A stretch of DNA of 64,000 nt, taken from NCBI GenBank assembly GCA_963742535.1, contig CAVUMC010000002.1, forward strand, positions 992,001 to 1,056,000, read 5' to 3'. This DNA is from VRUE01 sp963742535. GTDB taxonomy: Bacteria; Actinomycetota; Thermoleophilia; Solirubrobacterales; 70-9. This document shows, in pieces, positions 34,045-42,710 of this stretch. Numbering within the stretch: the first letter of the stretch is position 1; every line of letters starts with the position of its first letter. The notes under the pieces were generated by a model. The model was given only the letters and a program-made list of their open reading frames with translations. It was not told the DNA's origin and made no database searches. The translations under genes were made by a program, and so were the position numbers.

Positions 34045-35073
34045 TTGCTCCTCTTGCTCGCCTGTGCCTCCGGTTGCGGCGGTGCTTCGGCGCGAGCGGG
34101 GACGACGGTCAGCAAAGCCGCCGCGATAGCGGACGCCACCCCGGCCGAGCCCTTCCGCTTCTTCTCCCCGACCAGCTTCTGGAACAAGCGGCTCTCCAGC
34201 GAAGCGCCGTTCGACCCGGACTCGACCCGGATCATGGATGCCTTCCAGGCCGAGATCGCGCGCGAGAAGCGGGAAGGGACGCCACCGACGATCAACACGC
34301 GGCGCTGGTCGGTGCCGATCTACACGGTGCCCGCCAACCAGCCGACGGTCAGAGTCGAACATGAAGGGGCCGGCAGTTCGCCCAGCCTGCAGCAGGCCTG
34401 GAGAGCGGTGCCGCTGCCTCCCGGCGCCCATCCCGCCGCCGGCAGCGACCGCCACCTCGTCCTCTGGCAGCCCAGCCGCGACAAGCTCTGGGAGTTCTGG
34501 CGCCTGCGCCACGACGAAGAAGGCTGGCACGCGCGCTGGGGCGGGGCGATGGAACACGTCTCCACCAACGCCGGCGTCTACGGCCCCGAAGCCTGGCCGG
34601 GAGCGACCACGCAATGGGGCGCCACTGCCTCTTCGCTGGCGCTCGCCGGTGGCCTGATCACTCTGGAAGATTTCGCTGCGGGCACGATCGAACACGCGGT
34701 GGCGATCGGCATCCCAGACGTGCGGGCGAAGGAATACTCACTGCCGGCCCAGCGCACCGACGGCACCTCCAGCGACCCCCTGTCGCTGCCGGAGGGCGCG
34801 CACCTGCGGCTGGACCCGAAACTCGATCTCGCCCCGCTGAACCTGCCGCCGGCGACGCTGATGATCGCCAAGGCAGCCCGCCGATACGGGATCTTCGTCA
34901 GGTCGATCGGCGGCCACGTCGTCTTCTTCGGCCAGGATCCCGTGCCGACCGGGACCGGTCCCTACATGGGCGTCAACGGCTTTTTCGAAGCGACGGAACC
35001 TTCCGAACTGCTGGCGAAATTCCCCTGGGAACACCTGCAGCTGCTGAAGATGAACCTGCGCCGGGAACAGTAG
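34045..35073 (+). CDS. Lipoprotein-like secreted protein, paralogue 2
   Basis: TTG 34045 gives 342 residues, with a start that lacks the positive charge of a signal peptide. An ATC 24 bases upstream (34021) would supply M-A-R-L-A-L-S-G-L and make a normal lipoprotein signal ending at L-A-C or A-S-G-C; no ATG, GTG or TTG lies between. A TATCCT -10 box ends six bases before that ATC. The rest matches paralogue 1 almost throughout without its linker. Lipid anchoring outside the membrane is likely. Confidence 0.8.
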   Translation: MLLLLACASGCGGASARAGTTVSKAAAIADATPAEPFRFFSPTSFWNKRLSSEAPFDPDSTRIMDAFQAEIAREKREGTPPTINTRRWSVPIYTVPANQPTVRVEHEGAGSSPSLQQAWRAVPLPPGAHPAAGSDRHLVLWQPSRDKLWEFWRLRHDEEGWHARWGGAMEHVSTNAGVYGPEAWPGATTQWGATASSLALAGGLITLEDFAAGTIEHAVAIGIPDVRAKEYSLPAQRTDGTSSDPLSLPEGAHLRLDPKLDLAPLNLPPATLMIAKAARRYGIFVRSIGGHVVFFGQDPVPTGTGPYMGVNGFFEATEPSELLAKFPWEHLQLLKMNLRREQ

Positions 35074-35087
35074 GCGCGGGGCAAGCG

Positions 35088-36260
35088 ATGAACTACCCGC
35101 GACCCGAGCGCGACCTGCTCCTGCTCAGCGCCGGCACAGCGGCGCGGCGAGAGCGACTGCGCGAGCCGGTTGCCCTGCCCGCCCTGGCGGCGGTCGAGTG
35201 GGGGCCGCTGGCGGACACCCTGCGCGCGCGCCGCCTGTTGACCACGCTCGGGCCGAGGATCGTCGAGCTGGGCGGCGGCGAAGCCGGCGCCGGCTTCGCC
35301 GAGGCGGTGCAAAAGGAGTTGGAGGCGGGACGGCGGCAGGCCGCGCTGCTGCAGCTCGTCGCCGCGCAAACGAGCGACGTCCTCGCCGCGGCCGGCATCC
35401 GCTCGGCGCCGCTTAAGGGGCCGCAGCTGAGCGAAGCGCTCCACGGCGATCCCGGCCGACGCCTCTCCAGCGACGTCGACCTGCTCGTCGCCCCCGAGCA
35501 ACTCGATGCGGCGGTCACCGCCGTGCGCGGGCTCGGCTACGAGGAGCCCGAGGACCCGATCGAACCGAGCGGCCTGCCCCAGCTCCACTTCGCCCTGCTC
35601 CACGCCCGCGGCGAAATGCCTCCAGTCGAGCTGCACTGGCGCATCCACTGGTACGAGACCCGCTTTGCCAACGAGCGGCTACTGCCGCCCAGCCTCGAGG
35701 CGCAGCCGGGCTGGCGCCCGGAGCGGGTCGACGAGCTGATTGCGCTGCTGCTCTTCTACGCCCGCGACGGCTTCCTCGACCTGCGCATCCCGACCGACCT
35801 TGGCGCCTGGTGGGACGCCTACGGAGAGGAGCTGGACCCGGCCGCACTGCGCGAGCGGCTCGCCGCCTATCCCGAGCTTGGGCCGGCGGTGCGGGTAGCC
35901 CTGCGGGTGAGCGAAGTAATCGTCGGGCTTCCCGCCGGGACTTTGCTGGCGGGAGCCGAGCCCTTGCGCTCGCGCGAGCGCGTCGCCGCCCGCCTCGCCT
36001 ACCCCAACCCGCACTCGAGCCGCGCCCAGCTCTACGCCGACATCGGTCTGATCGACGGCCTGCTCAGCCCGCCCGGCGACCTACCGGCGTTCGTCCGGCG
36101 CCAGGTCCTGCCCTCGCGCGATGTGTTGGAGCAGCAGGCGCGGCACGGCTCACGCCCGCGGCGACGCTCGGCCCTCGGCCGCGGCGCCGGTGTCATCGGC
36201 CGCTACGGCCTGGCCCTGACCCGACTCTTCCGCCCGGCGGAAGCACTGCCGCACGGCTAG
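35088..36260 (+). CDS. Nucleotidyltransferase family protein (NTP_transf_5-like)
   Basis: The 390-residue protein has the core of the uncharacterised nucleotidyltransferase family PF14907: a L-K-G-P-Q-L segment at about 107, then S-S-D-V-D-L-L-V with the two metal-binding aspartates at about 128-135 and a later E-L-H-W strand. Such genes often lie in exopolysaccharide and peptide-modification clusters, but their substrate is unknown. It starts 15 bases behind the lipoprotein paralogue, so all three plus-strand genes may be one transcript. Its C-terminal 40 residues are Arg-rich. Confidence 0.8.
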   Translation: MNYPRPERDLLLLSAGTAARRERLREPVALPALAAVEWGPLADTLRARRLLTTLGPRIVELGGGEAGAGFAEAVQKELEAGRRQAALLQLVAAQTSDVLAAAGIRSAPLKGPQLSEALHGDPGRRLSSDVDLLVAPEQLDAAVTAVRGLGYEEPEDPIEPSGLPQLHFALLHARGEMPPVELHWRIHWYETRFANERLLPPSLEAQPGWRPERVDELIALLLFYARDGFLDLRIPTDLGAWWDAYGEELDPAALRERLAAYPELGPAVRVALRVSEVIVGLPAGTLLAGAEPLRSRERVAARLAYPNPHSSRAQLYADIGLIDGLLSPPGDLPAFVRRQVLPSRDVLEQQARHGSRPRRRSALGRGAGVIGRYGLALTRLFRPAEALPHG

Positions 36261-36288
36261 GCGCTCCGCACTGCCGCACGCGCCGCGA

Positions 36289-36334
36289 TAACTGATCGCT
36301 TTTGGACCCTATAGGGGTGTAAATCGATCAGTTA
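36289..36334. terminator. Bidirectional terminator-like inverted repeat
   Basis: TAACTGATCG (36289-36298) and CGATCAGTTA (36325-36334) are perfect complements. The loop contains the smaller palindrome CCCTATAGGG. It lies between converging transcripts and overlaps the gmhB stop codon. Confidence 0.6.
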
Positions 36335-36834
36335 GCGTCGAGAAGATCGTCGACCGCGGTGGCGAGGTCGGGTGCGTCGTCGCCGAGGTGAACCGTCGTC
36401 ATTCCCAGGCGCTCCCCGGCGAGGACGTCCTTTTCCGAGTCGCCGACCATCGCCGAGCGGGCGAAATCGATCTCCGGCCAGCGTTCCTTGGCCTGCAGGA
36501 AGAGACCGACCTCGGGCTTGCGGCAATCGCATGAGTCGAGCCCGTGCGGGCAGTGAAAGATCGCGTCGAGCCTCGCCCCCGCCTCGGCCGCGAGTAGCTC
36601 CTCCAGGCGGGCGTGGACGGCGGCCAGGTCATCCCCGCTCATCCGCCCCAGCGCGATCCCGCGCTGGTTGGTGATCACGATCGTCTTCAGGCCAGCGTCG
36701 TTGAGGTGGCGGATCGCCGCCGCCGCACCGGGGATCAGGACGAGCTGATCTGGCGACTCGACGTAATCACCCTCGGCGGCCTTGACGTTGATCGTGCCGT
36801 CGCGGTCGAGGAAGGCCGCCCCGGGAGACTTCAA
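36328..36834 (-). CDS. gmhB: D-glycero-D-manno-heptose bisphosphatase (HAD family)
   Basis: The 168-residue HAD phosphatase has the nucleophile motif F-L-D-R-D-G-T-I at residues 8-15, the second motif with T-N-Q and C-P-H-G-x5-C-D-C-R-K-P, which holds the zinc-binding cysteines typical of GmhB, and G-D-S-E-K-D as the last motif. It removes the 7-phosphate from heptose 1,7-bisphosphate. It overlaps gmhA by four bases, so the order hddA-gmhA-gmhB forms a heptose unit. Confidence 0.93.
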   Translation of the reverse strand: MKSPGAAFLDRDGTINVKAAEGDYVESPDQLVLIPGAAAAIRHLNDAGLKTIVITNQRGIALGRMSGDDLAAVHARLEELLAAEAGARLDAIFHCPHGLDSCDCRKPEVGLFLQAKERWPEIDFARSAMVGDSEKDVLAGERLGMTTVHLGDDAPDLATAVDDLLDAN

Positions 36835-37433
36835 ACCGGGTCGCAGAGCGATCGCTCGACCGCCTCGAAGATCGTGTGGCCGACGATCATCTGGCCCTCC
36901 TGGATGCGGGCCGTGTTGGGGCCCTCGACGCAGATCGTGTGCTCTGCCTGCGCCGCCATCGGGCAGTCCTCGACGCCGACCAGGGCGATCGTCACCAGCC
37001 CACCCTCGCGCCCGGCGCGCAGTGCCGCGACGACGTTGGCCGAGGAGCCGCTGGTAGAGATCCCGATCACCACGTCGCCGGGCCGTCCAAGCCCGCGCAC
37101 GCCACGGGCGAAGACCTCGTCGTAGCTGTAGTCGTTGCCGATCGCGGTCAGCGCCGCGACGTTGTCGGCGAGGGCAACTGCGGGCAGCGCCTCGCGGTCG
37201 AGGAAGAAGCGACCGATCAACTCGGCGGCGAGGTGCTGGGCGTCGGCGGCGCTGCCGCCGTTGCCGCAGAGCAACACCTTGCCGCCCTCACGCAACGAGG
37301 CCGCTATCGCCTCGGCGGCGGCTTCCACCGCCGCCAGCAACCGTTCGTCGAGCAGGCTCTCGCAGACGGCGATCGCGTCGCCGACCGCGGAGCGCAGCAG
37401 CTCCTGCGTCATCGCCTCGTCAAGCTTCGGCAT
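36831..37433 (-). CDS. gmhA: Phosphoheptose isomerase (SIS domain)
   Basis: The 200-residue SIS protein has G-N-G-G-S-A-A-D-A-Q-H and S-T-S-G-S-S-A-N motifs of GmhA. It converts sedoheptulose 7-phosphate to D-glycero-D-manno-heptose 7-phosphate. It overlaps hddA by 14 bases and gmhB by four. Confidence 0.94.
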   Translation of the reverse strand: MPKLDEAMTQELLRSAVGDAIAVCESLLDERLLAAVEAAAEAIAASLREGGKVLLCGNGGSAADAQHLAAELIGRFFLDREALPAVALADNVAALTAIGNDYSYDEVFARGVRGLGRPGDVVIGISTSGSSANVVAALRAGREGGLVTIALVGVEDCPMAAQAEHTICVEGPNTARIQEGQMIVGHTIFEAVERSLCDPV

Positions 37434-38508
37434 AGGACCAGCTGCGCAGCCCGCGCTCGTCGAAGCTGAACTCGGCCTCGTCGTAGCCGAGCTCGCCCAG
37501 CCGCGCGGCGACGGAGTGGCGGGTGCCGGGCGGGCAGTAAAAGAGCATGAAGCCGCCGCCGCCGGCCCCGGTCACCTTGCCGCCGAGGGCGCCGGCCTCG
37601 CGAGCTGCCGCGTAGGCCTCGTCGATTGCAGGGGTCGAGATCCGCGGCGACATCTTCTTCTTCTCCTCCCAGGCAATGCCGAGCAGCTCGCCGAATTCCG
37701 AGAGGCGCCCGGTCAGGAGCGCCTCCTTCATCGCCACCGCGAGCTCCTTCTGCGCCCGCAGGCCTTCCAGCGCCTCCTCCTCCGCCGCCTCGTAGCGGGC
37801 GGTCTGGTCCTCGATGATCTGGTCGCCGGCGCGGGTCGCCCCTGTGAAGCAGAGCACCAGGTTCGACTCCAGCTCGAGCACCGTGGTCGGCCGGATCCGC
37901 AGCGGGTTGACGATCACCCGGTCAGCGTGGAATTCGATGAAGTTGAAGCCGCCAAAGGTGGCCGCGTACTGGTCCTGCAGCCCGCCGCGCAGGCCGAGGT
38001 CCTCGCGCTCGACCTCCCAGGCGAAATGGGCGATCTCGTAATCGGTGAGCGAAAGCTTGTGGTAATCGCTGAGCAACCCGATCAGGTTGACCACCAGCGC
38101 CGAGGATGCGCCCAGGCCCGAGCCGGGCGGGGCGGCGGTATTGAGGAAGAGGTCGATCCCGCGCGGCGTCTCGAGCTGGGCGACGCGCTGGATCGCGGCC
38201 TTGATCAGGTCGAGCTGGCCGTCAAAGGCGACCTCGTCGTCGGCGCTGTACTCGAGCGCGATGCCGAGGTCATGCGACTCGAGTCGAATGCGCCCGTCGG
38301 TACGAGGCCGCAGGGTCCCGTGCGCGTAGCGGTTGATCGTGGCGCTGAGCACCAGGCCGGTCTCCCGTTCGGGAAAGGGCGGGACATCGGTTCCGCCGCC
38401 GGCGAAGCTGACCCGCAAGGGCACCTTTGCCCGGTATACGGGCGCGACAGAGGGCGAGCGCTGTGCCCTTGCGCGGGAGATGACCGGGGGTTGAGCAAGA
38501 GGCGACAT
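37420..38508 (-). CDS. hddA: D-glycero-D-manno-heptose 7-phosphate 1-kinase (GHMP family)
   Basis: The 362-residue GHMP kinase has the starting motif R-V-S-F-A-G-G-G-T-D, the ATP loop P-P-G-S-G-L-G-A-S-S-A and the final G-K-V-T-G-A-G-G-G-G-F motif. HddA-type kinases make the alpha 1-phosphate used for GDP-heptose in S-layer and capsule glycans. I choose the ATG at 38508, six bases past AAGGG, over the GTG two codons earlier. The partner guanylyltransferase HddC is not in the window. Confidence 0.9.
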   Translation of the reverse strand: MSPLAQPPVISRARAQRSPSVAPVYRAKVPLRVSFAGGGTDVPPFPERETGLVLSATINRYAHGTLRPRTDGRIRLESHDLGIALEYSADDEVAFDGQLDLIKAAIQRVAQLETPRGIDLFLNTAAPPGSGLGASSALVVNLIGLLSDYHKLSLTDYEIAHFAWEVEREDLGLRGGLQDQYAATFGGFNFIEFHADRVIVNPLRIRPTTVLELESNLVLCFTGATRAGDQIIEDQTARYEAAEEEALEGLRAQKELAVAMKEALLTGRLSEFGELLGIAWEEKKKMSPRISTPAIDEAYAAAREAGALGGKVTGAGGGGFMLFYCPPGTRHSVAARLGELGYDEAEFSFDERGLRSWSYAEA

Positions 38509-38516
38509 GCTCACCC

Positions 38517-39335
38517 TTACAACCGTTTTCCGACTGGCTTTCTTGTGCTCCTAAGCCGTTTGCGGACGCTCGCGGCGGCCAGCCTGGCGGCGAAGGGAAG
38601 CCCCTCGACGAGGTAGCGGCGCGCTAGGCGCCGGGGCTCCAAGAGCAGCCTGTGAATCCACTCGAGGCCGAGGCGCTGGACAAGCGGGTGGGCCCGCGGC
38701 ACTTCGCCGGCGAGCATGTCGAGGGTGCCGCCGCAACTGACGAACCAGGCCCGCGACAGGTGGCGGCGCAGCTCGACGATCAGCCGCTCCTGCTTGGGAA
38801 AGCCGAGGCCGACGAAGACGACGTCGGGAGCGGCCGCCACCACTTCCTCGATCGCCGCGGCAAGCTGCTCGGGCGAGCGGTCGAAACCGAACGGCGGGCA
38901 GCTCCAGCCGACGACGCGCAGGTCACCGTGCACCCCTTGCAGGTAGCCGGCGGCGGCCGCGGCGCTGCCCTCATTGCCGCCAAGCAGGTAGACCGAGCGG
39001 CCGCGATGGGCCAGCTCGCCGCTCAGCGAGACGACCAGCGAGGAGCCCGCCACCCGCTCGGGCAGCGGTGTGCGCTGCAGGCGCGAGGCCCAGAGCAGCG
39101 GCATGCCGTCGGCGAGGCGCAGGTCGGCGCCGTCGACCAGCTCGCGCAGCTCGGCGCTCTCCACCACCTGGCGCAGGACGTCGAGGTTGACCGGGCAGAC
39201 CCAACCGCCGCGGCCTTCCTCCAGCGCCGCCATCGTCTCCCCCGCCGCCGCCGCTTCGTCGAGCGCCGCCAGCTCCAGGCCCATCAGGCTGACCGACCCA
39301 CCGATCACGCGTCCGCCGAGAGCGGCACCGCTCAT
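38517..39335 (-). CDS. WecG/TagA/CpsF-family glycosyltransferase
   Basis: The 272-residue protein matches GT26: a D-G-x-P-L-L-W segment at about 90, L-L-G-G-N-E-G at about 130, and V-F-V-G-L-G-F-P-K-Q-E at about 185. These enzymes add a sugar such as N-acetylmannosamine to a lipid-linked primer. It overlaps the GT4 gene by four bases and lies just before the heptose genes in the same direction. Confidence 0.92.
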   Translation of the reverse strand: MSGAALGGRVIGGSVSLMGLELAALDEAAAAGETMAALEEGRGGWVCPVNLDVLRQVVESAELRELVDGADLRLADGMPLLWASRLQRTPLPERVAGSSLVVSLSGELAHRGRSVYLLGGNEGSAAAAAGYLQGVHGDLRVVGWSCPPFGFDRSPEQLAAAIEEVVAAAPDVVFVGLGFPKQERLIVELRRHLSRAWFVSCGGTLDMLAGEVPRAHPLVQRLGLEWIHRLLLEPRRLARRYLVEGLPFAARLAAASVRKRLRSTRKPVGKRL

Positions 39336-40411
39336 GACCGACCCCTACGAGCCGCCTGGCGCGCTCCCGCCTCGTCATAGATCGCCAGCAGCTGCTCGGC
39401 GACGGCGCCGATGCCGAGCCGCTCGACCGCCGTCCGCGCCGCCGGTGCCTCGCCAGCCGCCAGCGCCTGCCGCAGCGCCGCTGCGAAAGCCTCCGCGGTC
39501 GGCGGGCGGACAAAGCAGTCGGCGACCCCCTCGAGCCGCTCCTCGACGTCGCCGACCGGGGTCGAGACGACCGGCAGGGCCGAAGCCATCGCCTCCTTGA
39601 CCACGTTCGGCGAGCCCTCCGAGCGCGAGGGGAAGACGAGGCAGTCGGCTGCGTTCATCAGGGTCGGAACCTGCTCGGCCTTCACCCCCCAGGCAACCTC
39701 CAGCCGCGCCTCCGGGTCCTCGGCGCTGACCAAGGCCGCCGCCGCCCGCGCCAGCTCGACGTTCTTGCGCGGGTCGTCGGGGTCGCCGATGAAGAGCATC
39801 ACCTTGCCCCCCTCCTCCCAGCCCAGCGCTGCCCGCGCCGCATCGCGCGGGCGCGGCGCGAAAGCCTCCAGGTCGACCCCGTTGGGGAGCACGTGGTTGC
39901 GCCGCCAAAGACTGCGCGGCAGCGCTTCCTCCATCTCCCGCGACTTGGTAATCGTGCTGGTCGCTAGCCGCGCGACCTGGCGGAAGACCGCGACCTCGGC
40001 CCGACTCTTGCGGGTGATGCCGTCGTCGCGAGGCTCACCCAACAGGTCACCGCCGCAGAAGGAGACGACCAGCGGCCGGCGGCGGATGCCGATGCCCGCA
40101 GCGGCGGTGTGGCCGTAGTGGATGTGGACCAGCTCGTAGGGGGTCGCGGCGGCGAGCCGGGGCAGGTGGCGCAGGGCAGCCAGGTAAGCCCCGCTGCCAC
40201 GGTAGCCACGCACGTAGAGAACGTCGACCTCGACCCCGGCAGCAGCGAGCGAGCGTCCCTGCGAGGCGATGAAGGAGCCGTAGTAAGGCCGCTCCTGATC
40301 GGGCCACATATTGGTGACGAAGAGGACGCGGCGGCCGCGCGGCTCCCCCGTCGCCGCCAGCCGCTCGAAGGTGATCGCCCCGCCCGGCACCGCGGGTACC
40401 GGCTCGCTCAC
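39332..40411 (-). CDS. GT4-family glycosyltransferase
   Basis: I choose GTG 40411, which overlaps the upstream stop by four bases, giving 359 residues. The protein has the two Rossmann-like domains of GT-B enzymes and the C-terminal E-G-S-P-N-V-V-K-E-A-M-A donor-binding motif of family 4. It probably adds a sugar to the growing repeat unit in the cytoplasm. Donor and linkage cannot be told. Confidence 0.9.
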   Translation of the reverse strand: MSEPVPAVPGGAITFERLAATGEPRGRRVLFVTNMWPDQERPYYGSFIASQGRSLAAAGVEVDVLYVRGYRGSGAYLAALRHLPRLAAATPYELVHIHYGHTAAAGIGIRRRPLVVSFCGGDLLGEPRDDGITRKSRAEVAVFRQVARLATSTITKSREMEEALPRSLWRRNHVLPNGVDLEAFAPRPRDAARAALGWEEGGKVMLFIGDPDDPRKNVELARAAAALVSAEDPEARLEVAWGVKAEQVPTLMNAADCLVFPSRSEGSPNVVKEAMASALPVVSTPVGDVEERLEGVADCFVRPPTAEAFAAALRQALAAGEAPAARTAVERLGIGAVAEQLLAIYDEAGARQAARRGRS

Positions 40412-41283
40412 CGGCCGGGTCCGAGCGTCGGGCGCAGGCGCGGCAGCAGGGCGCTCCACGGCGCCTGAATCAGCTGGGTCAGCGGGCGCCGCGGCAGTCG
40501 CTTGGCCTCGTCGACCCGCAGGGCGACCTCCTGCTCGCGCAGCAGCCGGTTGCCCTGGAAGGGGAGCCCGGTGCGCAGCGCGCTCAGGTCCGGCAGCTCG
40601 GTCGGCGCGTCGACCCGCGCCAGCAGCTCGCCGAGCACGCGACTGGGGTCGGCGACGAAGTCTTCGTAGCGCAGGTAGACCCGGCGCTCGCGCGGGTGAC
40701 GGAGGAAGACGGTGGTCGCCAACAGATAGGTGGCGTAGAGGTAGATGTTGGTCGCCCAGGGGGCCTTCGGCGGCTGCTTGATTTCCTTGCGCTCGAAGGC
40801 GGCCACCACCGCCTGCGGGGCCCGGGTCAGGTAGACGAGGTAGAGGTCGATCCCGTCGAGCGCCTGCAGCTCGCGCGCTCGCAGCGGGTAGTGCGAGGTA
40901 TCGACGATGTGAGTCGACCCGGTCTCAGCAGCGAGCGTCTTGTAGAGCCGCTCCGCGACCTCGCGGTAGCGCGCCCGCAGGCGGCGGCGTGAGCTGCGCG
41001 CTCCGGGTCGAAGCGGCGCCGCCGAGTGCTCGATGCAGCGTTGCGCCTCGTCGCCGAAGAGGTCCCCGATGTCGCCCATCGCCTCCTTCGTCCCGGCCCA
41101 GAAGCGCTCGCGCTCCTCACCGCCGAAGTTGGGCTCACCGCGACGCGAGAGCCAGGCGTCGAGCTCGCCGCCGTAGAAGACGCCGCGGCAGTTGCCGAGC
41201 GCGACGCCGAGGATCGTGCTGCCGCTGCGCCCGGCGCCCATCACGTAGACGACCTTGGGCCGCGGCAAAGTCGGGGCACTCAT
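40408..41283 (-). CDS. Sulfotransferase family protein
   Basis: The 291-residue protein begins with the PAPS 5'-phosphosulfate loop (G-A-G-R-S-G-S-T, residues 16-23) and has the 3'-phosphate region with R-x6-F near residue 155 and a R-Y-E-D-F segment near 200. It transfers sulfate from PAPS to a sugar or other hydroxyl. It lies between the polymerase and GT4 genes with four-base overlaps at each end, so the polymer made here is probably sulfated. Confidence 0.88.
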   Translation of the reverse strand: MSAPTLPRPKVVYVMGAGRSGSTILGVALGNCRGVFYGGELDAWLSRRGEPNFGGEERERFWAGTKEAMGDIGDLFGDEAQRCIEHSAAPLRPGARSSRRRLRARYREVAERLYKTLAAETGSTHIVDTSHYPLRARELQALDGIDLYLVYLTRAPQAVVAAFERKEIKQPPKAPWATNIYLYATYLLATTVFLRHPRERRVYLRYEDFVADPSRVLGELLARVDAPTELPDLSALRTGLPFQGNRLLREQEVALRVDEAKRLPRRPLTQLIQAPWSALLPRLRPTLGPGR

Positions 41284-42710
41284 CGCGCGACGAGCGGTTT
41301 TGACCGACGACGCTCGGCGTTGACCGTGCGCAGCGAGACGCCGATGATCAGCGCCGCCGCGTAGGCCGCGGGCGTGTAGAGCAGCGTGTTGGCGGCGAGC
41401 GCGTTGACGAGCAGCCCCGCGATCAGAGCCAGCGCCAGGATCGCGGCGCTTTGCGCGCCCCCCAGGCGCCGGCCGCGGTTGAGCCGCCTGGTCAGCATCA
41501 CCATCCCCGCCGCCAGGGCGGCGAAACCGACGATCCCGGTCTCAACCAGGTAGCGCACGTACTCGCTGTGGGGCAGGTTGCCCGCGGTGGTGCTCTGCGC
41601 CGTCGCTTCCGTGGTGACGGTCGTGCCCAGTCCTTTGCCGAGGTAGGGGGAGCGCTCCCATTCGGGGATCAGCGTTTCCCACTTGTAGATGCGCCAGCTG
41701 AGTGAGCTGCCGGAGCCACGGTGCGCTTGCGCACCGACTTCGGCAGAAGACTCGCTGGCGAGCCGTTCCGAACCAACCGGGCTGAGAAGGAAGGCGAGGC
41801 CGAGGACCCCGACCAGCGCCGCCGCTCGCACCTTCAACCGCCGCGAGCCCGGCCGCAGCATGCCGAAGGCGGCGATCATCACCAGCAGGGTGAGGAAGCC
41901 ATCGATGCTGAAAGTCGAGAGGGTGGCGAGCGCGAACACCCCAGCGAGGACGATGTCCAGCCGCCGCCGACCGGCATCGGTGAAGCGCCAGAGCGAGGCG
42001 ACGGCCGCGATCGAGAAGAAGACGGCGGCGTCGTTGGGGTGGGCAAAGGTCCCGTTCGAGCGCACGTCGCCACCGACGCTGACGCCGGAATGCGTCGCCA
42101 GCTGAAAGATCGCCAGCAGCGCCGCGATGACCCCCGCGACCTGCACGATCCGCGCCACCGTCGGGATGTCGAGAGCGCGGCGGGCGTTGTAGCCGATCAC
42201 GGCGACGGCGACGATCGAAAGCTCGCGCACCCCCTCGCGGACCGTCACCGCCGAAGCACCTTCGGTGTGGACCGCGACCGCCATCCAGACCCCGAGCCCG
42301 AGCGCGATCGCCAGCGCTGGGATGAGGCCCTTGCGCCGGTAGACGAGAAGGCCGATGGCGACCAGGATCAGCAGCCCGGCGATCGCCGCCGAGGGATTGA
42401 GCGAGGCCGAGTGGCGACTGGTCTCCGACGCCATGTTGTCGGTGAGGACGCGAGCGAAGAGGACCACCCCGAGGAGCGGTACGAGCGGCAGGTCGACAGC
42501 GGCGACGATCAGCAGCAGGGCGGCGAGCGGCGCCGCCCAGAGGTAGGAGTGGGCGAGCGCCATGCCCTCGCCGACAAGCAAGCCCGCGAGGATGACGAGG
42601 CCGGTCAGCACACGGGCGTCGAGGCCGCCCCGTGGCAAGCTGCCTCCCCCCACCGTGGCGAAGGGTCGTCGGCCGGCGAGTCCATCCAACGCGCCGGACC
42701 AGGCGCTCAT
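41280..42710 (-). CDS. O-antigen ligase/polymerase (Wzy_C) membrane protein
   Basis: The 476-residue protein has about eleven to twelve membrane segments and a large outside loop between the last ones with G-x-G-S-S-L-S-W-R-I-Y-K-W and H-S-E-Y-V-R-Y, as in the Wzy_C family. It joins lipid-linked repeat units into a polymer outside the membrane. Both ends overlap neighbouring genes by four bases. Confidence 0.9.
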   Translation of the reverse strand: MSAWSGALDGLAGRRPFATVGGGSLPRGGLDARVLTGLVILAGLLVGEGMALAHSYLWAAPLAALLLIVAAVDLPLVPLLGVVLFARVLTDNMASETSRHSASLNPSAAIAGLLILVAIGLLVYRRKGLIPALAIALGLGVWMAVAVHTEGASAVTVREGVRELSIVAVAVIGYNARRALDIPTVARIVQVAGVIAALLAIFQLATHSGVSVGGDVRSNGTFAHPNDAAVFFSIAAVASLWRFTDAGRRRLDIVLAGVFALATLSTFSIDGFLTLLVMIAAFGMLRPGSRRLKVRAAALVGVLGLAFLLSPVGSERLASESSAEVGAQAHRGSGSSLSWRIYKWETLIPEWERSPYLGKGLGTTVTTEATAQSTTAGNLPHSEYVRYLVETGIVGFAALAAGMVMLTRRLNRGRRLGGAQSAAILALALIAGLLVNALAANTLLYTPAAYAAALIIGVSLRTVNAERRRSKPLVAR

